Positions 15,919 to 24,755 of a stretch of 49,635 nucleotides of DNA are shown one piece after another. The DNA is from Desulfovibrionaceae bacterium. Its GTDB lineage: Bacteria; Desulfobacterota; Desulfovibrionia; Desulfovibrionales; Desulfovibrionaceae. The number at the start of each line of letters is the position of its first letter. Position 1 is the stretch's first letter. Both the position numbers and the translations under genes were made by a program. The notes under the pieces were generated by a model. The model had not been told where the DNA came from. It saw nothing but the letters and a program-made list of their open reading frames with translations, and searched no databases. The DNA lies in NCBI GenBank assembly GCA_015233395.1, contig JADFXV010000014.1, positions 1 to 49,635 of the forward strand. The letters run 5' to 3'.

Positions 15919-17118
15919 TCACCTCATGTCAAACGCCACCTTCAAACTCCCGCTTGTTTTCTTATCAATCGCCGCCTGGAAGGCCCGGCGGTAATCCTCA
16001 AGCCGGAACAAATGCGTGAGCAGCCCGGACGACGGGTAGCCGCCCCCCGCCAGAATATCCAAGGCCATGCGGTACACCCGCACGGTCGCGCCGCGCCAGG
16101 GCGCCGTCGCATACGACGACGAGCCGGTCACGGTGATCTCCCGGAACCACAGGCTCGACACGTCGGCTTTTTCGATCTGCGAAGTCGTGGCGACCATCAC
16201 GTACGCGCCCCGGCCGCGCAGGGCGAGCAGGCCTTCCTGGAAAGCCTTCGAACCTCCGGCGCAATCGAAAAAAATGTCCGCGCCGCCCTCGATGTTGCCG
16301 CCGCCAAGCGAGGTCTTCACGAATTTTCCGCCCACCGCCCCGGCCAACTCCTTGCGCGAGGGCGAACGCAGCACGACGTCCGCGCCGCCCGCCGCCGCCA
16401 GCTCCGCCTGGACGCCGTGACGGGCCACGACCACGATTTTCGCCTTGCTGCCCAGCGCGCGCAAAAGCCTAATCCCGTGCTGCCCGAGCACGCCCGCGCC
16501 GTAAATCGCCACCGTGTCCGCGTCGCCGGGATAATGCCGCAGAATCGGCGCCAGCACCGAAGCCATCGAATCCACCAACACCGCGTCCTCGTCGGACACG
16601 CGCTCCGGCACGCGCAAAAGCCGCGAAGGGTGCGCGGCGGTCATCTCGGCCATGCCGCCCCCGGCGTCGCGGTTAAAGCCCAGAAACGAACCCGGCGCCA
16701 GGCCCTCGTCAAGGAAATTCTCGCACAGATTGTACCGCCCGCTCGCGCAATACCGGCACGGCGCAAGCCCCCTGGGCTCGCACGACAACACCGGCTCGAT
16801 CAAAACCCGCTCGCCTTCGGCGAAACCGGCATCGGCCGCATCGACGCGGCCGACGATCTCGTGGCCGAGGATCGCCGGCAACGAGGCGTACGGTTCGAGC
16901 AATAACGATTCCGCGCCGCGCAACAAGCCGAGATCCGAACCGCATACGCCGCACAACAGCGGCTTGACCACCACCCAGCCGGGCGCGGGCGACTTGAAGG
17001 ACACGTCCCTGAGCCCAAGCGGCGAAACCAGATGATGAAACCGGCGGCGCTGGATCTTGGAACATAGGCCGGACAACAGATACTTGGGAATGGAGTAGTC
17101 GTAGACAAGCGCTTTCAT
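15919..17118 (-). CDS. Zinc-dependent medium-chain alcohol/polyol dehydrogenase
   Basis: A 399-residue member of the MDR superfamily. The catalytic zinc ligands sit in CGVCGSDLG and the GHEIVGRV segment; a structural-zinc-like cluster is present as CEPRGLAPCRYCASGRYNLC. The Rossmann fold follows (VAIYGAGVLGQHGIRLLRAL). Members oxidise alcohols or sugar alcohols with NAD(P); threonine or sorbitol dehydrogenases are close comparisons but the substrate is not evident. The start MKALVYDYSIPK has GGGAGG four nt upstream. A longer in-frame reading back to 17256 is repeat DNA and is rejected. It converges on the glycosyltransferase. Confidence 0.87.
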   Translation of the reverse strand: MKALVYDYSIPKYLLSGLCSKIQRRRFHHLVSPLGLRDVSFKSPAPGWVVVKPLLCGVCGSDLGLLRGAESLLLEPYASLPAILGHEIVGRVDAADAGFAEGERVLIEPVLSCEPRGLAPCRYCASGRYNLCENFLDEGLAPGSFLGFNRDAGGGMAEMTAAHPSRLLRVPERVSDEDAVLVDSMASVLAPILRHYPGDADTVAIYGAGVLGQHGIRLLRALGSKAKIVVVARHGVQAELAAAGGADVVLRSPSRKELAGAVGGKFVKTSLGGGNIEGGADIFFDCAGGSKAFQEGLLALRGRGAYVMVATTSQIEKADVSSLWFREITVTGSSSYATAPWRGATVRVYRMALDILAGGGYPSSGLLTHLFRLEDYRRAFQAAIDKKTSGSLKVAFDMR

Positions 17119-17155
17119 GCCGCCTCCCTGCCAGCAAGGCGCCCTCGCGTCAAGG

Positions 17156-17365
17156 CATGGAGGCGGAGGGCGCTGCCCCCCCCGCGCCCTCCGGGGGCCA
17201 AGGGGCGCTGCCCCTTGGATCCCCGCCGGGGGCGATGATCGCCCCCGGACCCCCACGGCAGGGGCGCGGCCGTGTCCCCTGACGCGGGGGTCCGGGGGGC
17301 ATCATGCCCCCCGGCGGGGTCTGGGGCGGAGCCCCAGCGGAGGAGTCCAGAGGAGGCGGCGCCCC
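17156..17365. repeat. Modular GC-rich hairpin repeat upstream of asd
   Basis: Contains, in reverse orientation to 13385, a GGGCGCTGCCC hairpin, the CCAAGGGGC-loop-GCCCCTTGG unit, GGGGGCGATGATCGCCCCC, a GGCAGGGG...CCCCTGACGC segment, GGGGGGCATCATGCCCCCC, CTGGGGCGGAGCCCCAG and a GAGGAG...CCAGAGGAGG part. Two ATGATC/ATCATG modules occur in one copy, as at 22226. The 340-bp gap to asd holds nothing else I can support except GGGGGA ahead of the asd start. Confidence 0.85.
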
Positions 17366-17458
17366 TGGTTTCGCGGCGGCGAGGTTGACGCGGGCGGGCG
17401 CGGGTTGTAACGAGAATCTTTTCCAACGATTTCGATCATAGCCGGACAGGGGGATTGT

Positions 17459-18487
17459 ATGCTCGAAGCGAAACTGGTGGTAGCCGTGGCCGGAGCGACC
17501 GGGGCGGTCGGTCGCGAAATGCTCAAGACCTTGGAACAGCGCAATTTTCCCGCGACCCAGGTCGTCGCCCTGGCCACCGCCAAATCGGCCGGCATCCAGA
17601 TTCCTTTTATGGATACGGAAATCACCGTCCAGGAGATGAGCGAGGATTCCTTCAAGGGCGTCGATCTGGCCCTGTTCTCGGCCGGCGGCGCGGCCTCGAA
17701 GAAATACGCGCCCGCGGCCGTGAAGTCCGGCTGCGTGGTGGTCGACAACTCCAGCGCCTGGCGCATGGACCCCGAGGCGCCGCTGGTCGTGCCCGAGGTC
17801 AACCCGGAGGATCTGGACTGGCATAACGGCATCATCGCCAATCCCAACTGCTCCACCATCCAGATGGTCGTGGTTCTCAAGCCCATCCACGACCGGGCGA
17901 CCATCAAGCGCGTCATCGTCTCGACCTACCAGGCCGTCTCCGGCACCGGCCAAAAGGCGGTCGACGAGCTCGAAGCCCAGGTCCGCGCCCTGTTCAACGC
18001 CCGCGAACCCGAGGTCAACGTCTATCCGTACCGCATCGCCTTCAACTGCCTGCCCCAGATCGACGTGTTTTCCGACGGCGACTACACCTTCGAAGAAATC
18101 AAAATGATCAAGGAAACCGCCAAGATCATGGGCGACGACTCGATCAGGGTCACGGCCACCACCGTGCGCGTGCCGGTGTTCTACGGCCACAGCGAAGCGG
18201 TCAATATCGAAACCGAGGACAAACTCACCGCCGCCGATTGCCGCGCCCTGCTGGCCCAATCGCCCGGCATCCGCGTGGTGGACAACCCCTCGCTGAAACT
18301 CTACCCCATGCCCATCGACGCCGCCGGAGAAGACGAAGTCTTCGTCGGACGCATCCGCGAAGACGACACCATCGACTGCGGACTCAACATGTGGATCGTG
18401 GCCGATAACCTGCGCAAAGGCGCGGCCTTAAACGCCGTCCAAATCGCCGAAGCGCTCGTCGAACGCGATCTGGTGCGGGTGAAATAA
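17459..18487 (+). CDS. asd: Aspartate-semialdehyde dehydrogenase
   Basis: A 342-residue enzyme that reduces aspartyl phosphate to aspartate semialdehyde with NADPH, at the branch point to lysine/diaminopimelate, threonine and methionine. The NADP-binding GATGAVGREMLKTLEQ is at the N-terminus. The catalytic Cys is C131 in ANPNCSTIQMV, and the base His lies in VRVPVFYGHSEAVN. It ends with the usual CGLNMWIVADNLRKGAALNA. Length is typical. GGGGGA is four nt before the ATG. It is followed by a repeat and an aminotransferase gene on the same strand. Confidence 0.97.
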   Translation: MLEAKLVVAVAGATGAVGREMLKTLEQRNFPATQVVALATAKSAGIQIPFMDTEITVQEMSEDSFKGVDLALFSAGGAASKKYAPAAVKSGCVVVDNSSAWRMDPEAPLVVPEVNPEDLDWHNGIIANPNCSTIQMVVVLKPIHDRATIKRVIVSTYQAVSGTGQKAVDELEAQVRALFNAREPEVNVYPYRIAFNCLPQIDVFSDGDYTFEEIKMIKETAKIMGDDSIRVTATTVRVPVFYGHSEAVNIETEDKLTAADCRALLAQSPGIRVVDNPSLKLYPMPIDAAGEDEVFVGRIREDDTIDCGLNMWIVADNLRKGAALNAVQIAEALVERDLVRVK

Positions 18488-18491
18488 AGAG

Positions 18492-18595
18492 CCGGGGCTT
18501 TGCCCCAGACCCCACCGGGGGGGCATGACCCCCAATTGCCGGGGGCGATCATCGCCCCCGGTGGGGATCCAAGGGGCAAAGCCCCTTGGCAACTT
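18492..18595. repeat. Modular GC-rich hairpin repeat after asd
   Basis: CGGGGCTTTGCCCCAG starts four bases past the asd stop, followed by CACCGGGGGGGCATGACCCC, CCGGGGGCGATCATCGCCCC and CCAAGGGGC-AAA-GCCCCTTGG, which ends 15 nt before the next gene. The whole gap between asd and the aminotransferase is this repeat. Confidence 0.85.
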
Positions 18596-18609
18596 CTATT
18601 GGAGACATC

Positions 18610-19548
18610 ATGGAAATATTGGACACCCGGGCGTATCTTGACCGCATGTTGTCGGTCGAGCGGCCCGGGAGCGGCAATGTTCTGGCTTTTTACGAGCACC
18701 GGGTCGGCGCGGTGTGCACGGACCCCAAGTTGATGCTCATGCCGTGGGACGACCATTTGGTGCATCGCGGCGACGGCGTGTTTGAGACCTTGAAGTATTT
18801 GCATCGGCGCATTTACCAGCTCGACGCCCATTTGGAGCGCATGAAGAAGTCGGCGGCGGCGATTTTTCTTGCTCCGCCTTGCGACTGGGAGTGTGTGCGC
18901 GGTTTGATTCTGGACGTGGCCAAGGCTGCGGATCGCGACCGGGGTTTGTTTCGCATTTTGCTCGGGCGCGGCCCCGGCGGTTTCGGCATCGACCCCAGCG
19001 AGTGTCCGGTCCCGAGTTTGTATCTGGTGGCCTACGATTTCCATCCCAAGTCCGAGAGCGTGTTCGAGAAGGGCGTCACCGCCATCCGCACGTCGATTCC
19101 GGCCAAGCAGCGCTATCTGGCCAAGATCAAGTCCATCGACTACCTGCCCAACATGCTGATGAAGAAAGAGGCGATGGAGCGCGGCGCCGATTTCCCGATC
19201 TGTTTTTGCGAGGACGGTTTCATGGCCGAGGGCGCGACCGAGAACATCTGCATCGTGGACGCGGACGGCAAGTTCGTCGTGCCCGAGCTCAACAACGCGC
19301 TGACCGGCACCACGCTCATGCGCGCCTTGGATTTGATCAAGGGCGAAATGCCGGTGAGTTTCCGGGGCATCCGCGAGCAGGAGCTTTACCTGGCCAAGGA
19401 GATCATCGTCCTGGGCACGACCGCCGACGCGCTCTCCATCGTGCGCTACAACGGCAAGCCGGTCCACGACGTGCGCCCCGGCCCGGTCAGCAAAAAGCTG
19501 CGGGCGCTCTTGCAGCAGGATTTGCTGGAGAACGGGATTGTATTTTAA
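18610..19548 (+). CDS. Class IV aminotransferase
   Basis: A 312-residue PLP enzyme of fold type IV, the group holding branched-chain aminotransferase, D-amino acid aminotransferase and aminodeoxychorismate lyase. The N-terminus has HRGDGVFETLKYLHRRIYQL, the PLP lysine lies in AKIKSIDYLPNML, and EGATENICIVDADGKF with LTGTTLMRALDL are the cofactor-binding loops. The KIKSIDY form resembles D-amino acid aminotransferase/PabC-like proteins more than IlvE; the substrate cannot be assigned. TTGGAGA lies just ahead of the ATG at 18610. A start 24 nt earlier would use repeat sequence. It may be cotranscribed with asd, but the intervening hairpins could limit that. Confidence 0.85.
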   Translation: MEILDTRAYLDRMLSVERPGSGNVLAFYEHRVGAVCTDPKLMLMPWDDHLVHRGDGVFETLKYLHRRIYQLDAHLERMKKSAAAIFLAPPCDWECVRGLILDVAKAADRDRGLFRILLGRGPGGFGIDPSECPVPSLYLVAYDFHPKSESVFEKGVTAIRTSIPAKQRYLAKIKSIDYLPNMLMKKEAMERGADFPICFCEDGFMAEGATENICIVDADGKFVVPELNNALTGTTLMRALDLIKGEMPVSFRGIREQELYLAKEIIVLGTTADALSIVRYNGKPVHDVRPGPVSKKLRALLQQDLLENGIVF

Positions 19549-19582
19549 TTATTTCGATTAATAACACCCTAAGGAGTCCATA

Positions 19583-19999
19583 ATGCAACGCACTTTGTCC
19601 ATCATCAAACCCGACGCCGTCGGCCGCAACCTCTCCGGGGCGATCCTGAAAATGATCCAGGACGCGGGCCTGACCGTCAAGGCCATGAAATTGATCCGCA
19701 TGACCAAGGAACAGGCCGAAGGCTTCTACGCCGTGCACAAGGCCCGGCCGTTCTTCGCCGACCTGTGTTGCTTCATGTGCTCGGGGCCGGTCGTGGTATC
19801 GGTTCTGGAAGGCGAGGGCGCCGTGACCCGCTACCGCGACCTGATGGGCGCCACCAATCCGGCCAACGCCGCCGAAGGCACCATCCGCAAGCAGTACGCC
19901 CTCGACATCGAAAAAAATTCGGTCCACGGTTCGGACGCGCCCGAGACGGCCGCCGTCGAGATCGCCTACTTCTTCAGCCAGCTCGAAATCGTCGGGTAA
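19583..19999 (+). CDS. ndk: Nucleoside diphosphate kinase
   Basis: A 138-residue enzyme that transfers phosphate from ATP to other nucleoside diphosphates through a phosphohistidine. It starts with [20 protein letters not shown], has [18 protein letters not shown] in the nucleotide site, and the active His stands in [12 protein letters not shown] near residue 116. Length is standard. TAAGGAG precedes the ATG. It lies 34 bp after the aminotransferase and 4 bp before proC on the same strand. Confidence 0.97.
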   Translation: MQRTLSIIKPDAVGRNLSGAILKMIQDAGLTVKAMKLIRMTKEQAEGFYAVHKARPFFADLCCFMCSGPVVVSVLEGEGAVTRYRDLMGATNPANAAEGTIRKQYALDIEKNSVHGSDAPETAAVEIAYFFSQLEIVG

Positions 20000-20003
20000 C
20001 GCC

Positions 20004-20816
20004 ATGGGCTCCATGTTCAAAATCGGATTCGTCGGCGCGGGCAACATGGGCGGCGCCATCGTCAAGGGACTCGCCGGCCGGCCGGAGTACGAGCTGATCG
20101 CCTTCGACCCCGACGCGGCCAAACTGGGCGCGCTCGCGAACCAGTACAAGATCGCCGCGGCCGCCGGAGTCTTCGAACTGGCCCGGGACTGCGATTACGT
20201 CGTCGTCTGCGTCAAACCCGCCCAGGTCGAAGACGTGATCAAGAACATGGCCGGGGCGTTAACTCCCGGCAAATGCCTGATCTCCATCGCCGCGGGCGTG
20301 CGCCTGAAAAGGATCAAGAAATGGGCCGGCAAGGACTGCCCGGCCGTGCGTGTCATGCCCAACACCCCGGCCTTGGTCGGCGAAGGGCTCTTCGCCCTTT
20401 GCTTTGAAGACCAGACCGTCACGGCCGAACAAAAAGTCTTTGTGTCCACCATGTTCGGCTGCCTCGGAGAAACCTTCGACCTGCCGGAAAAACACTTCGA
20501 CGCCTTCACCGCCGTGGCTGGCTCCGGCCCGGCCTATGTCTACTACTTCATGGAAGCCTTGACCGAGGCGGGCGTCCTGCTTGGCTTCGACCGCGACACC
20601 GCCACCCGCGTGGTCAAAGGCCTGGTCTCCGGTTCCGCCGCCCTGGCCCACGCCTCGCCCAAACACTTGAGCGAACTGCGCGAAATGGTCACCTCCCCGG
20701 CCGGAACCACCGTCGCCGCGCTGCTCCACCTCGACCGCAACGCCGTGCGCGCCTCGATCATGGAAGCGGTGGAAATGGCCCAACTGCGCAGCGAGGAATT
20801 GGGGAAAGAAGAGTAA
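20004..20816 (+). CDS. proC: Pyrroline-5-carboxylate reductase
   Basis: A 270-residue enzyme catalysing the last step of proline synthesis, reduction of pyrroline-5-carboxylate with NAD(P)H. The Rossmann glycine motif is IGFVGAGNMGGAIVKGL, followed by VRVMPNTPALVGEG and, near residue 170, AVAGSGPAYVYYFMEAL and the signature REMVTSPAGTTVAAL. Length is normal. The start is ATG 20004 or 20013; MFKIGFVG at 20013 is closest to homologues. It is 4 bp after ndk. It ends in Glu-rich residues just ahead of a large hairpin pair. Confidence 0.97.
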   Translation: MGSMFKIGFVGAGNMGGAIVKGLAGRPEYELIAFDPDAAKLGALANQYKIAAAAGVFELARDCDYVVVCVKPAQVEDVIKNMAGALTPGKCLISIAAGVRLKRIKKWAGKDCPAVRVMPNTPALVGEGLFALCFEDQTVTAEQKVFVSTMFGCLGETFDLPEKHFDAFTAVAGSGPAYVYYFMEALTEAGVLLGFDRDTATRVVKGLVSGSAALAHASPKHLSELREMVTSPAGTTVAALLHLDRNAVRASIMEAVEMAQLRSEELGKEE

Positions 20817-21147
20817 GAGTAAGAGGAAGAGAATCGGGGGGAAACTTTTTTGAAAAAAAGTTTCCCCCCGAACCCCCCTTCAAAAAACTTTTTTCGGGCC
20901 GTTGCGCCCCTTTTCGCCAAGGCGAAAAGGGGCGCAACGGCCCGAAGACGTTTTTTGAAATGGGGTTGAGGGGAAATTGTTCAGGGCCGCAGATTCGGAA
21001 ATCGGATCGCAGTGGTGAAAGGCGGAGCGATGCGATGGGCAAACCGGCATCGTGTAGGGGCGGTTCGCGTATCGCCTTCTTCTCTGACGGGCCGTCGTGG
21101 CCTGGCCTGGGTTGCGGGCGGTCGTCTTTTTGCGGGAGTTCTCTTTC
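20817..21147. repeat. Two-hairpin intergenic unit with a 26-bp perfect palindrome
   Basis: Hairpin 1 pairs 20836-20852 (CGGGGGGAAACTTTTTT) with 20855-20871, 17 bp. Hairpin 2 has an outer stem, CCCC-TTCAAAAAAC against GTTTTTTGAAATGGGG, which encloses a perfect 26-bp inverted repeat: TTCGGGCCGTTGCGCCCC-TTTTCGCC at 20894-20919 with its complement at 20922-20947, separated by AA. The same arrangement with a different inner palindrome occurs at 37919-38050 and, reversed, at 41361-41471. The rest of this 331-bp gap has no supported gene. It is probably the proC terminator region. Confidence 0.85.
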
Positions 21148-22212
21148 ATGAAACAATACGACGCCTTATCGCTGCTCTCCGGCGGCCTGGACAGCATCCT
21201 GGCGGCCAAGGCCGTCGCCCGCCAGGGCTTGTCCGTGCTCGGCCTGCACTTCGTCAGCCCGTTTTTCGGCAAGCCCGGCAGCGTCGCGGCCTGGCGCGCG
21301 AAGTACGGCCTGGACATCGAGACCGTGGACGTGGCCGACGCGTTCGTGGCCATGATGGCCGGCGGTCCGGCCAACGGCGTGGGCAAGTTCCTCAACCCCT
21401 GCATCGACTGCAAAATCTTCATGCTCCGCCGCGCCAAGGACATGCTGGAAAAATACGGGGCGCGGTTTCTTGTCACCGGCGAGGTGATCGGCCAGCGGCC
21501 GATGTCGCAACGCATCGACGCGCTCAACATCATCTCGCGCGACGCCGGGGTGCGGTCGATTCTGCTGCGGCCGCTGAGCGCCAAACGCTTGCCGCCGTCG
21601 CCCATGGAAGAGTCGGGCCTGGTGCGGCGCGAGGAATTGTACGGCTTTTACGGCCGTGGCCGCCGCGAACAGCTCGACCTGGCGGCGAGCTTCGGCCTGA
21701 CCGACCTGCCCACCCCGGGCGGGGGCTGCATGCTGGCCGAACTGGAGTCGGCCAGAAGGTATTATCCGATTTTCAGGCACAAACGCCTGCCAAGCGGCGC
21801 CGATCTGCACCTGGCCAACGTCGGGCGCCAATATTGGCGCAGCGGACTGGCCCTGGCCGTGGGCCGCAACCAGTCCGACAACGCGCGGCTCGAAGCGCTG
21901 GCCTCTGAAGGCGACCTGCTGTTTAAGGTCCGCGACTACCCAGGACCGCTCGGCCTTGGCCGGCGCTTCGGCCAGACGCCCTGGGACGAGGCCGAAGTCC
22001 GGTTCGCGGCGGCGCTTCTGGCCTCGTATTCCGGCAAGGCGGTCGCGCTCGGCGGTCCGGTCGAAGTGACGGTGGGACTCGGCGGAGCCCGGGTGTCGGT
22101 CGCGGTGACGCCCTGCCGGGACGCTCCCAACGGCTTCGCCGAACCGGACTGGGAAACAGCCAAACAAGGCAAACGCGCCCTGTTCGGCGACGAACGCGAA
22201 GACGACTTTTAG
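21148..22212 (+). CDS. ThiI-like PP-loop ATPase, putative tRNA thiolation enzyme
   Basis: A 354-residue protein with an N-terminal PP-loop SLLSGGLDSILAAKAVARQG, which binds ATP to adenylate a substrate. The pair of cysteines in NPCIDCKIFMLRRAKDML near residue 90 and the segment VTGEVIGQRPMSQR match the ThiI/MnmA-like group, where such cysteines carry sulfur. A third conserved block is PTPGGGCMLAE near residue 190. The C-terminal part (from about residue 215, RLPSGADLHLANVGRQ) resembles the NFACT-R-like domain found on Desulfovibrio-type homologues. Target base is not known; 4-thiouridine or 2-thiouridine formation is inferred. GGGAG lies ahead of the ATG at 21148. Confidence 0.75.
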   Translation: MKQYDALSLLSGGLDSILAAKAVARQGLSVLGLHFVSPFFGKPGSVAAWRAKYGLDIETVDVADAFVAMMAGGPANGVGKFLNPCIDCKIFMLRRAKDMLEKYGARFLVTGEVIGQRPMSQRIDALNIISRDAGVRSILLRPLSAKRLPPSPMEESGLVRREELYGFYGRGRREQLDLAASFGLTDLPTPGGGCMLAELESARRYYPIFRHKRLPSGADLHLANVGRQYWRSGLALAVGRNQSDNARLEALASEGDLLFKVRDYPGPLGLGRRFGQTPWDEAEVRFAAALLASYSGKAVALGGPVEVTVGLGGARVSVAVTPCRDAPNGFAEPDWETAKQGKRALFGDEREDDF

Positions 22213-22225
22213 ACATACCTTCCGG

Positions 22226-22436
22226 GGACCAGAGGAGGCTCCGCCTCCTCTGAGCTCCTCCGCCGGGGGCGATGATCGCCCCCGGACCCCCACGGCAGGG
22301 GGCGCGGCTGAGCCCCCTGACGCGGGGGTCCGGGGGGCATCATGCCCCCCGGTGGGGTTCCAAGGGGCAAAGCCCCTTGGCCCCCGGAGGGCGCGGCGGG
22401 GTCCAGGGGCAGCGCCCCTGGCGCCCCTGGGGCGCT
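22226..22436. repeat. Modular GC-rich hairpin repeat before the M50 protease
   Basis: Order of units: CAGAGGAGGCTCCGCCTCCT, GGGGGCGATGATCGCCCCC, CACGGCAGGGGGCGCGG followed by CTGAGCCCCCTGACGC, GGGGGGCATCATGCCCCCC, CCAAGGGGC-AAA-GCCCCTTGG, CCCCGGAGGGCGCGG, and CCAGGGGCAGCGCCCCTGG. It is the most complete copy, and its central part closely repeats 17215-17330. Confidence 0.87.
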
Positions 22437-22472
22437 TGCCCGTGCGGCGCCTTCGTGATACCTCTGCGGCCC

Positions 22473-23135
22473 ATGTTCGACTCGCTCGGCGACTATGTTC
22501 GTCAAATCGTCATTCTCGCGCCGCCGCTGTTATTTTCCATCACCTGCCATGAAGTGGCTCACGGGTATGTCGCCGCGCTGCTTGGCGATCCCACCGCCAG
22601 GCTGGCCGGGCGGCTGACCTTAAATCCTCTCAAGCATCTCGATCCCGTCGGCGTGCTGGCTTTTTTGGCCACCCGCATGATCGGCTGGGCCAAGCCCGTG
22701 CCCGTGGACCCGAGGTATTTCAAGAATCCTCCCAAGGGCATGATGTTGGTTTCGGTCGCCGGACCGCTGACCAATTTTCTGTTGGCGATTGTGTTTCTTT
22801 TCGTTTTCAGGGGGTTGTACGGTTTTTTGGGCAGCGGCGGTCACGCCGGATCTGTCGAGGCCGTGCTGTATCCCGTGGCGTTGATGTGCAAGCAGGGCAT
22901 AGGGTTGAACGTCGCCCTGGCGATTTTCAACTTGTTGCCCTTGCCGCCGCTTGACGGCTCGCAGATTCTGGCCGGCGTCCTGCCCAGGAATATGGCCGCG
23001 GCCTATCTCGGCTTGTCCCGGTACGGCTTTGTCGTGCTGATTCTTCTGGCCGTCACCGGTTGGCTCGGCGAGATCCTGCGGCCGGCCATGGTCTGGGTTT
23101 TGAACCTCATGCTCGTGGTGTTCTGGCATACGTAA
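22473..23135 (+). CDS. Site-2 protease family (M50) membrane metalloprotease
   Basis: A 220-residue integral membrane protein. The zinc motif HEVAH is in ITCHEVAHGYVAALLGD near residue 27, and the second metal site is in NLLPLPPLDGSQILAGVLP near residue 155, both inside hydrophobic segments. About five to six membrane helices are present. Small soluble-domain-free members like this cleave membrane-bound substrates or remain uncharacterised (YwhC-type). The start MFDSLGDYVRQ at 22473 follows repeat DNA; its ribosome site is weak, and GTG at about 22455 is an alternative. It is 42 bp ahead of trpS, probably one transcript. Confidence 0.88.
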   Translation: MFDSLGDYVRQIVILAPPLLFSITCHEVAHGYVAALLGDPTARLAGRLTLNPLKHLDPVGVLAFLATRMIGWAKPVPVDPRYFKNPPKGMMLVSVAGPLTNFLLAIVFLFVFRGLYGFLGSGGHAGSVEAVLYPVALMCKQGIGLNVALAIFNLLPLPPLDGSQILAGVLPRNMAAAYLGLSRYGFVVLILLAVTGWLGEILRPAMVWVLNLMLVVFWHT

Positions 23136-23177
23136 GCCCCGGCCGGACGCCACATCCGCTGCAAAAGGAAACGCATC

Positions 23178-24170
23178 ATGAACGGCAAAGACCGCGTCGT
23201 CTCCGGCATGCGCCCGACCGGGCCGCTGCATTTGGGCCATTATTTCGGCGTGTTGCGCAACTGGATCGCCTTGCAGGAGGATTACGACTGCTTTTTCTTC
23301 GTGGCCGACTGGCACGCGCTCACCACGGAATACGCCGATCCCAGGCGTATCAAGGGTTTCATCCCGGAACTGGTGGTCGACTGGGTGGCCGCCGGGCTCG
23401 ATCCCGAGCGTTGCGTCATCTTCCGGCAATCCCAGGTCAAGGAGCACATGGAGTTGCATTTGCTGCTCTCCATGGTCACGCCGGTCTCCTGGCTGGAGCG
23501 CTGCCCGACCTACAAGGAAGTGGCCGCGGAGCTTGCGGCCAAGGAGCTGAACACTTACGGCTTCCTGGGCTATCCCGTGCTGATGGCCGCAGACATTCTG
23601 ATCTACCGGCCGAAGTTCGTGCCCGTGGGCCAGGACCAGTTGCCCCATCTGGAACTCACCCGCGAGATCGCGCGGCGGGTCAATTATCTGTGGGGCGATT
23701 TTTTCCCCGAGCCCGGGGCGCTGCTCACCGAGGCGCCGAAGCTCCCGGGTCTGGACGGGCGCAAGATGAGCAAGAGTTACGGCAACTCCATCGCGCTCGG
23801 CGAGGATCTCGCGTCGCTGAAAAAAAAGGTCTCGGGCATGCTCACCTGCGCCAAGCGCGCCCGTCTCAAGGACCCGGGCGACCCCAAGGAGTGCAACCTT
23901 TTTCCCTACCACGAGCTGCTCACCCCGCTTGGCAAGCGCGAGGAGATCATCGAGGGCTGCCTGTCGGCCTCCTGGGGCTGCGGCGACTGCAAAAAGCTGT
24001 TGACCGAGGCCCTGACCGCCTTTCTCGAACCTATCCAGGCCCGGCGAAACGCCCTGTTGGCGCACCCCGGCCGCCTGGGGGAAATCCTGGACGCCGGCGA
24101 CGCCAAGGCCCGCGAAGCGGCCCGGGCCAACCTGGAAAGCCTGCGCGAACTGATCAATTTTGTGTTTTAG
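23178..24170 (+). CDS. trpS: Tryptophanyl-tRNA synthetase
   Basis: A 330-residue class I aminoacyl-tRNA synthetase charging tRNA-Trp. The HIGH motif appears as PTGPLHLGHYFGVLRNW and the KMSKS motif as DGRKMSKSYGN; AADILIYRPKFVPVGQDQLP lies in the Trp-binding region. Length is typical. AAAGGAAA stands before the ATG. It follows the M50 protease by 42 bp and is followed by a nested hairpin. No T-box or attenuator-like leader was seen. Confidence 0.97.
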   Translation: MNGKDRVVSGMRPTGPLHLGHYFGVLRNWIALQEDYDCFFFVADWHALTTEYADPRRIKGFIPELVVDWVAAGLDPERCVIFRQSQVKEHMELHLLLSMVTPVSWLERCPTYKEVAAELAAKELNTYGFLGYPVLMAADILIYRPKFVPVGQDQLPHLELTREIARRVNYLWGDFFPEPGALLTEAPKLPGLDGRKMSKSYGNSIALGEDLASLKKKVSGMLTCAKRARLKDPGDPKECNLFPYHELLTPLGKREEIIEGCLSASWGCGDCKKLLTEALTAFLEPIQARRNALLAHPGRLGEILDAGDAKAREAARANLESLRELINFVF

Positions 24171-24184
24171 AGATAGTGGGAAGC

Positions 24185-24284
24185 CGGGGGAGGAACCCTT
24201 TGTTCAGGCGCGGAGAGTAGAAAAGTCTTCTTTTCGTACTCTCCGCTTCGAAGCGTCTTCCCGCTGCAAAGGGTTGCTCCCCCG
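24185..24284. repeat. Nested hairpin after trpS
   Basis: Outer arms CGGGGGAGGAACCCTTTG (24185-24202) and CAAAGGGTTGCTCCCCCG (24267-24284) pair with one mismatch. Inside, GCGGAGAGTA and GAAAAG (24210-24225) pair with CTTTTC and TACTCTCCGC (24230-24246), and a CGCTTCGAAGCG palindrome follows. The outer stem starts like 5471-5487 (GGGGGAGGAACC). It probably terminates trpS transcription, though there is no T run. Confidence 0.75.
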
Positions 24285-24368
24285 ATTCTCTCCTTCGCCT
24301 TTTGACCGGTCCGGCGATTTCGGGTAGCGAGGGAAGCGGTTTCAGGAACCGCGCCCAGGGAGGGCGAG

Positions 24369-24731
24369 ATGCCGCGAATACTGATGATCGACGACTCCAT
24401 GTTCCAGCGTTTCAGCCTGGGCAAGTTGCTCAAGGGGCTGGGGCACGAGCCGCTTGAGGCCGCCGACGGGCTCTCTGGGCTGCGCATGGTCGAGGCGGAA
24501 AAGCCGGACCTGATCGTGATGGATCTGAACATGCCCGGCCAGGGCGGGCTTGAGACCTTGATCGAGATCCGCAAATTCTCCGCCGCCTTGCCTGTGGTGA
24601 TCTTAAGCGCCGACATCCAGGATACCACCCGGAGCCGGTGCCTGGAGGCCGGAGCCACGGCCTTCGTCAACAAGCCTTTCGACGCCGCCGGCTTCAGCGC
24701 CCTGATCGGCGAGTGCCTAACCGGCAAATAA
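24369..24731 (+). CDS. CheY-like single-domain response regulator
   Basis: A 120-residue receiver domain alone. The acidic pair is D8-D9 (LMIDDSMF), the phosphoacceptor is D52 in LIVMDLNMPGQGG, the switch Ser is S80 and the conserved Lys is K102 in FVNKPFD. With no output domain it would act by protein contact. GGAGGGCGAG precedes the ATG. It lies 24 bp before an Hpt gene, which suggests a phosphorelay pair. The cognate kinase is not in the window. Confidence 0.93.
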   Translation: MPRILMIDDSMFQRFSLGKLLKGLGHEPLEAADGLSGLRMVEAEKPDLIVMDLNMPGQGGLETLIEIRKFSAALPVVILSADIQDTTRSRCLEAGATAFVNKPFDAAGFSALIGECLTGK

Positions 24732-24755
24732 CGACAGCGCGCCCGCGGCGTATCT

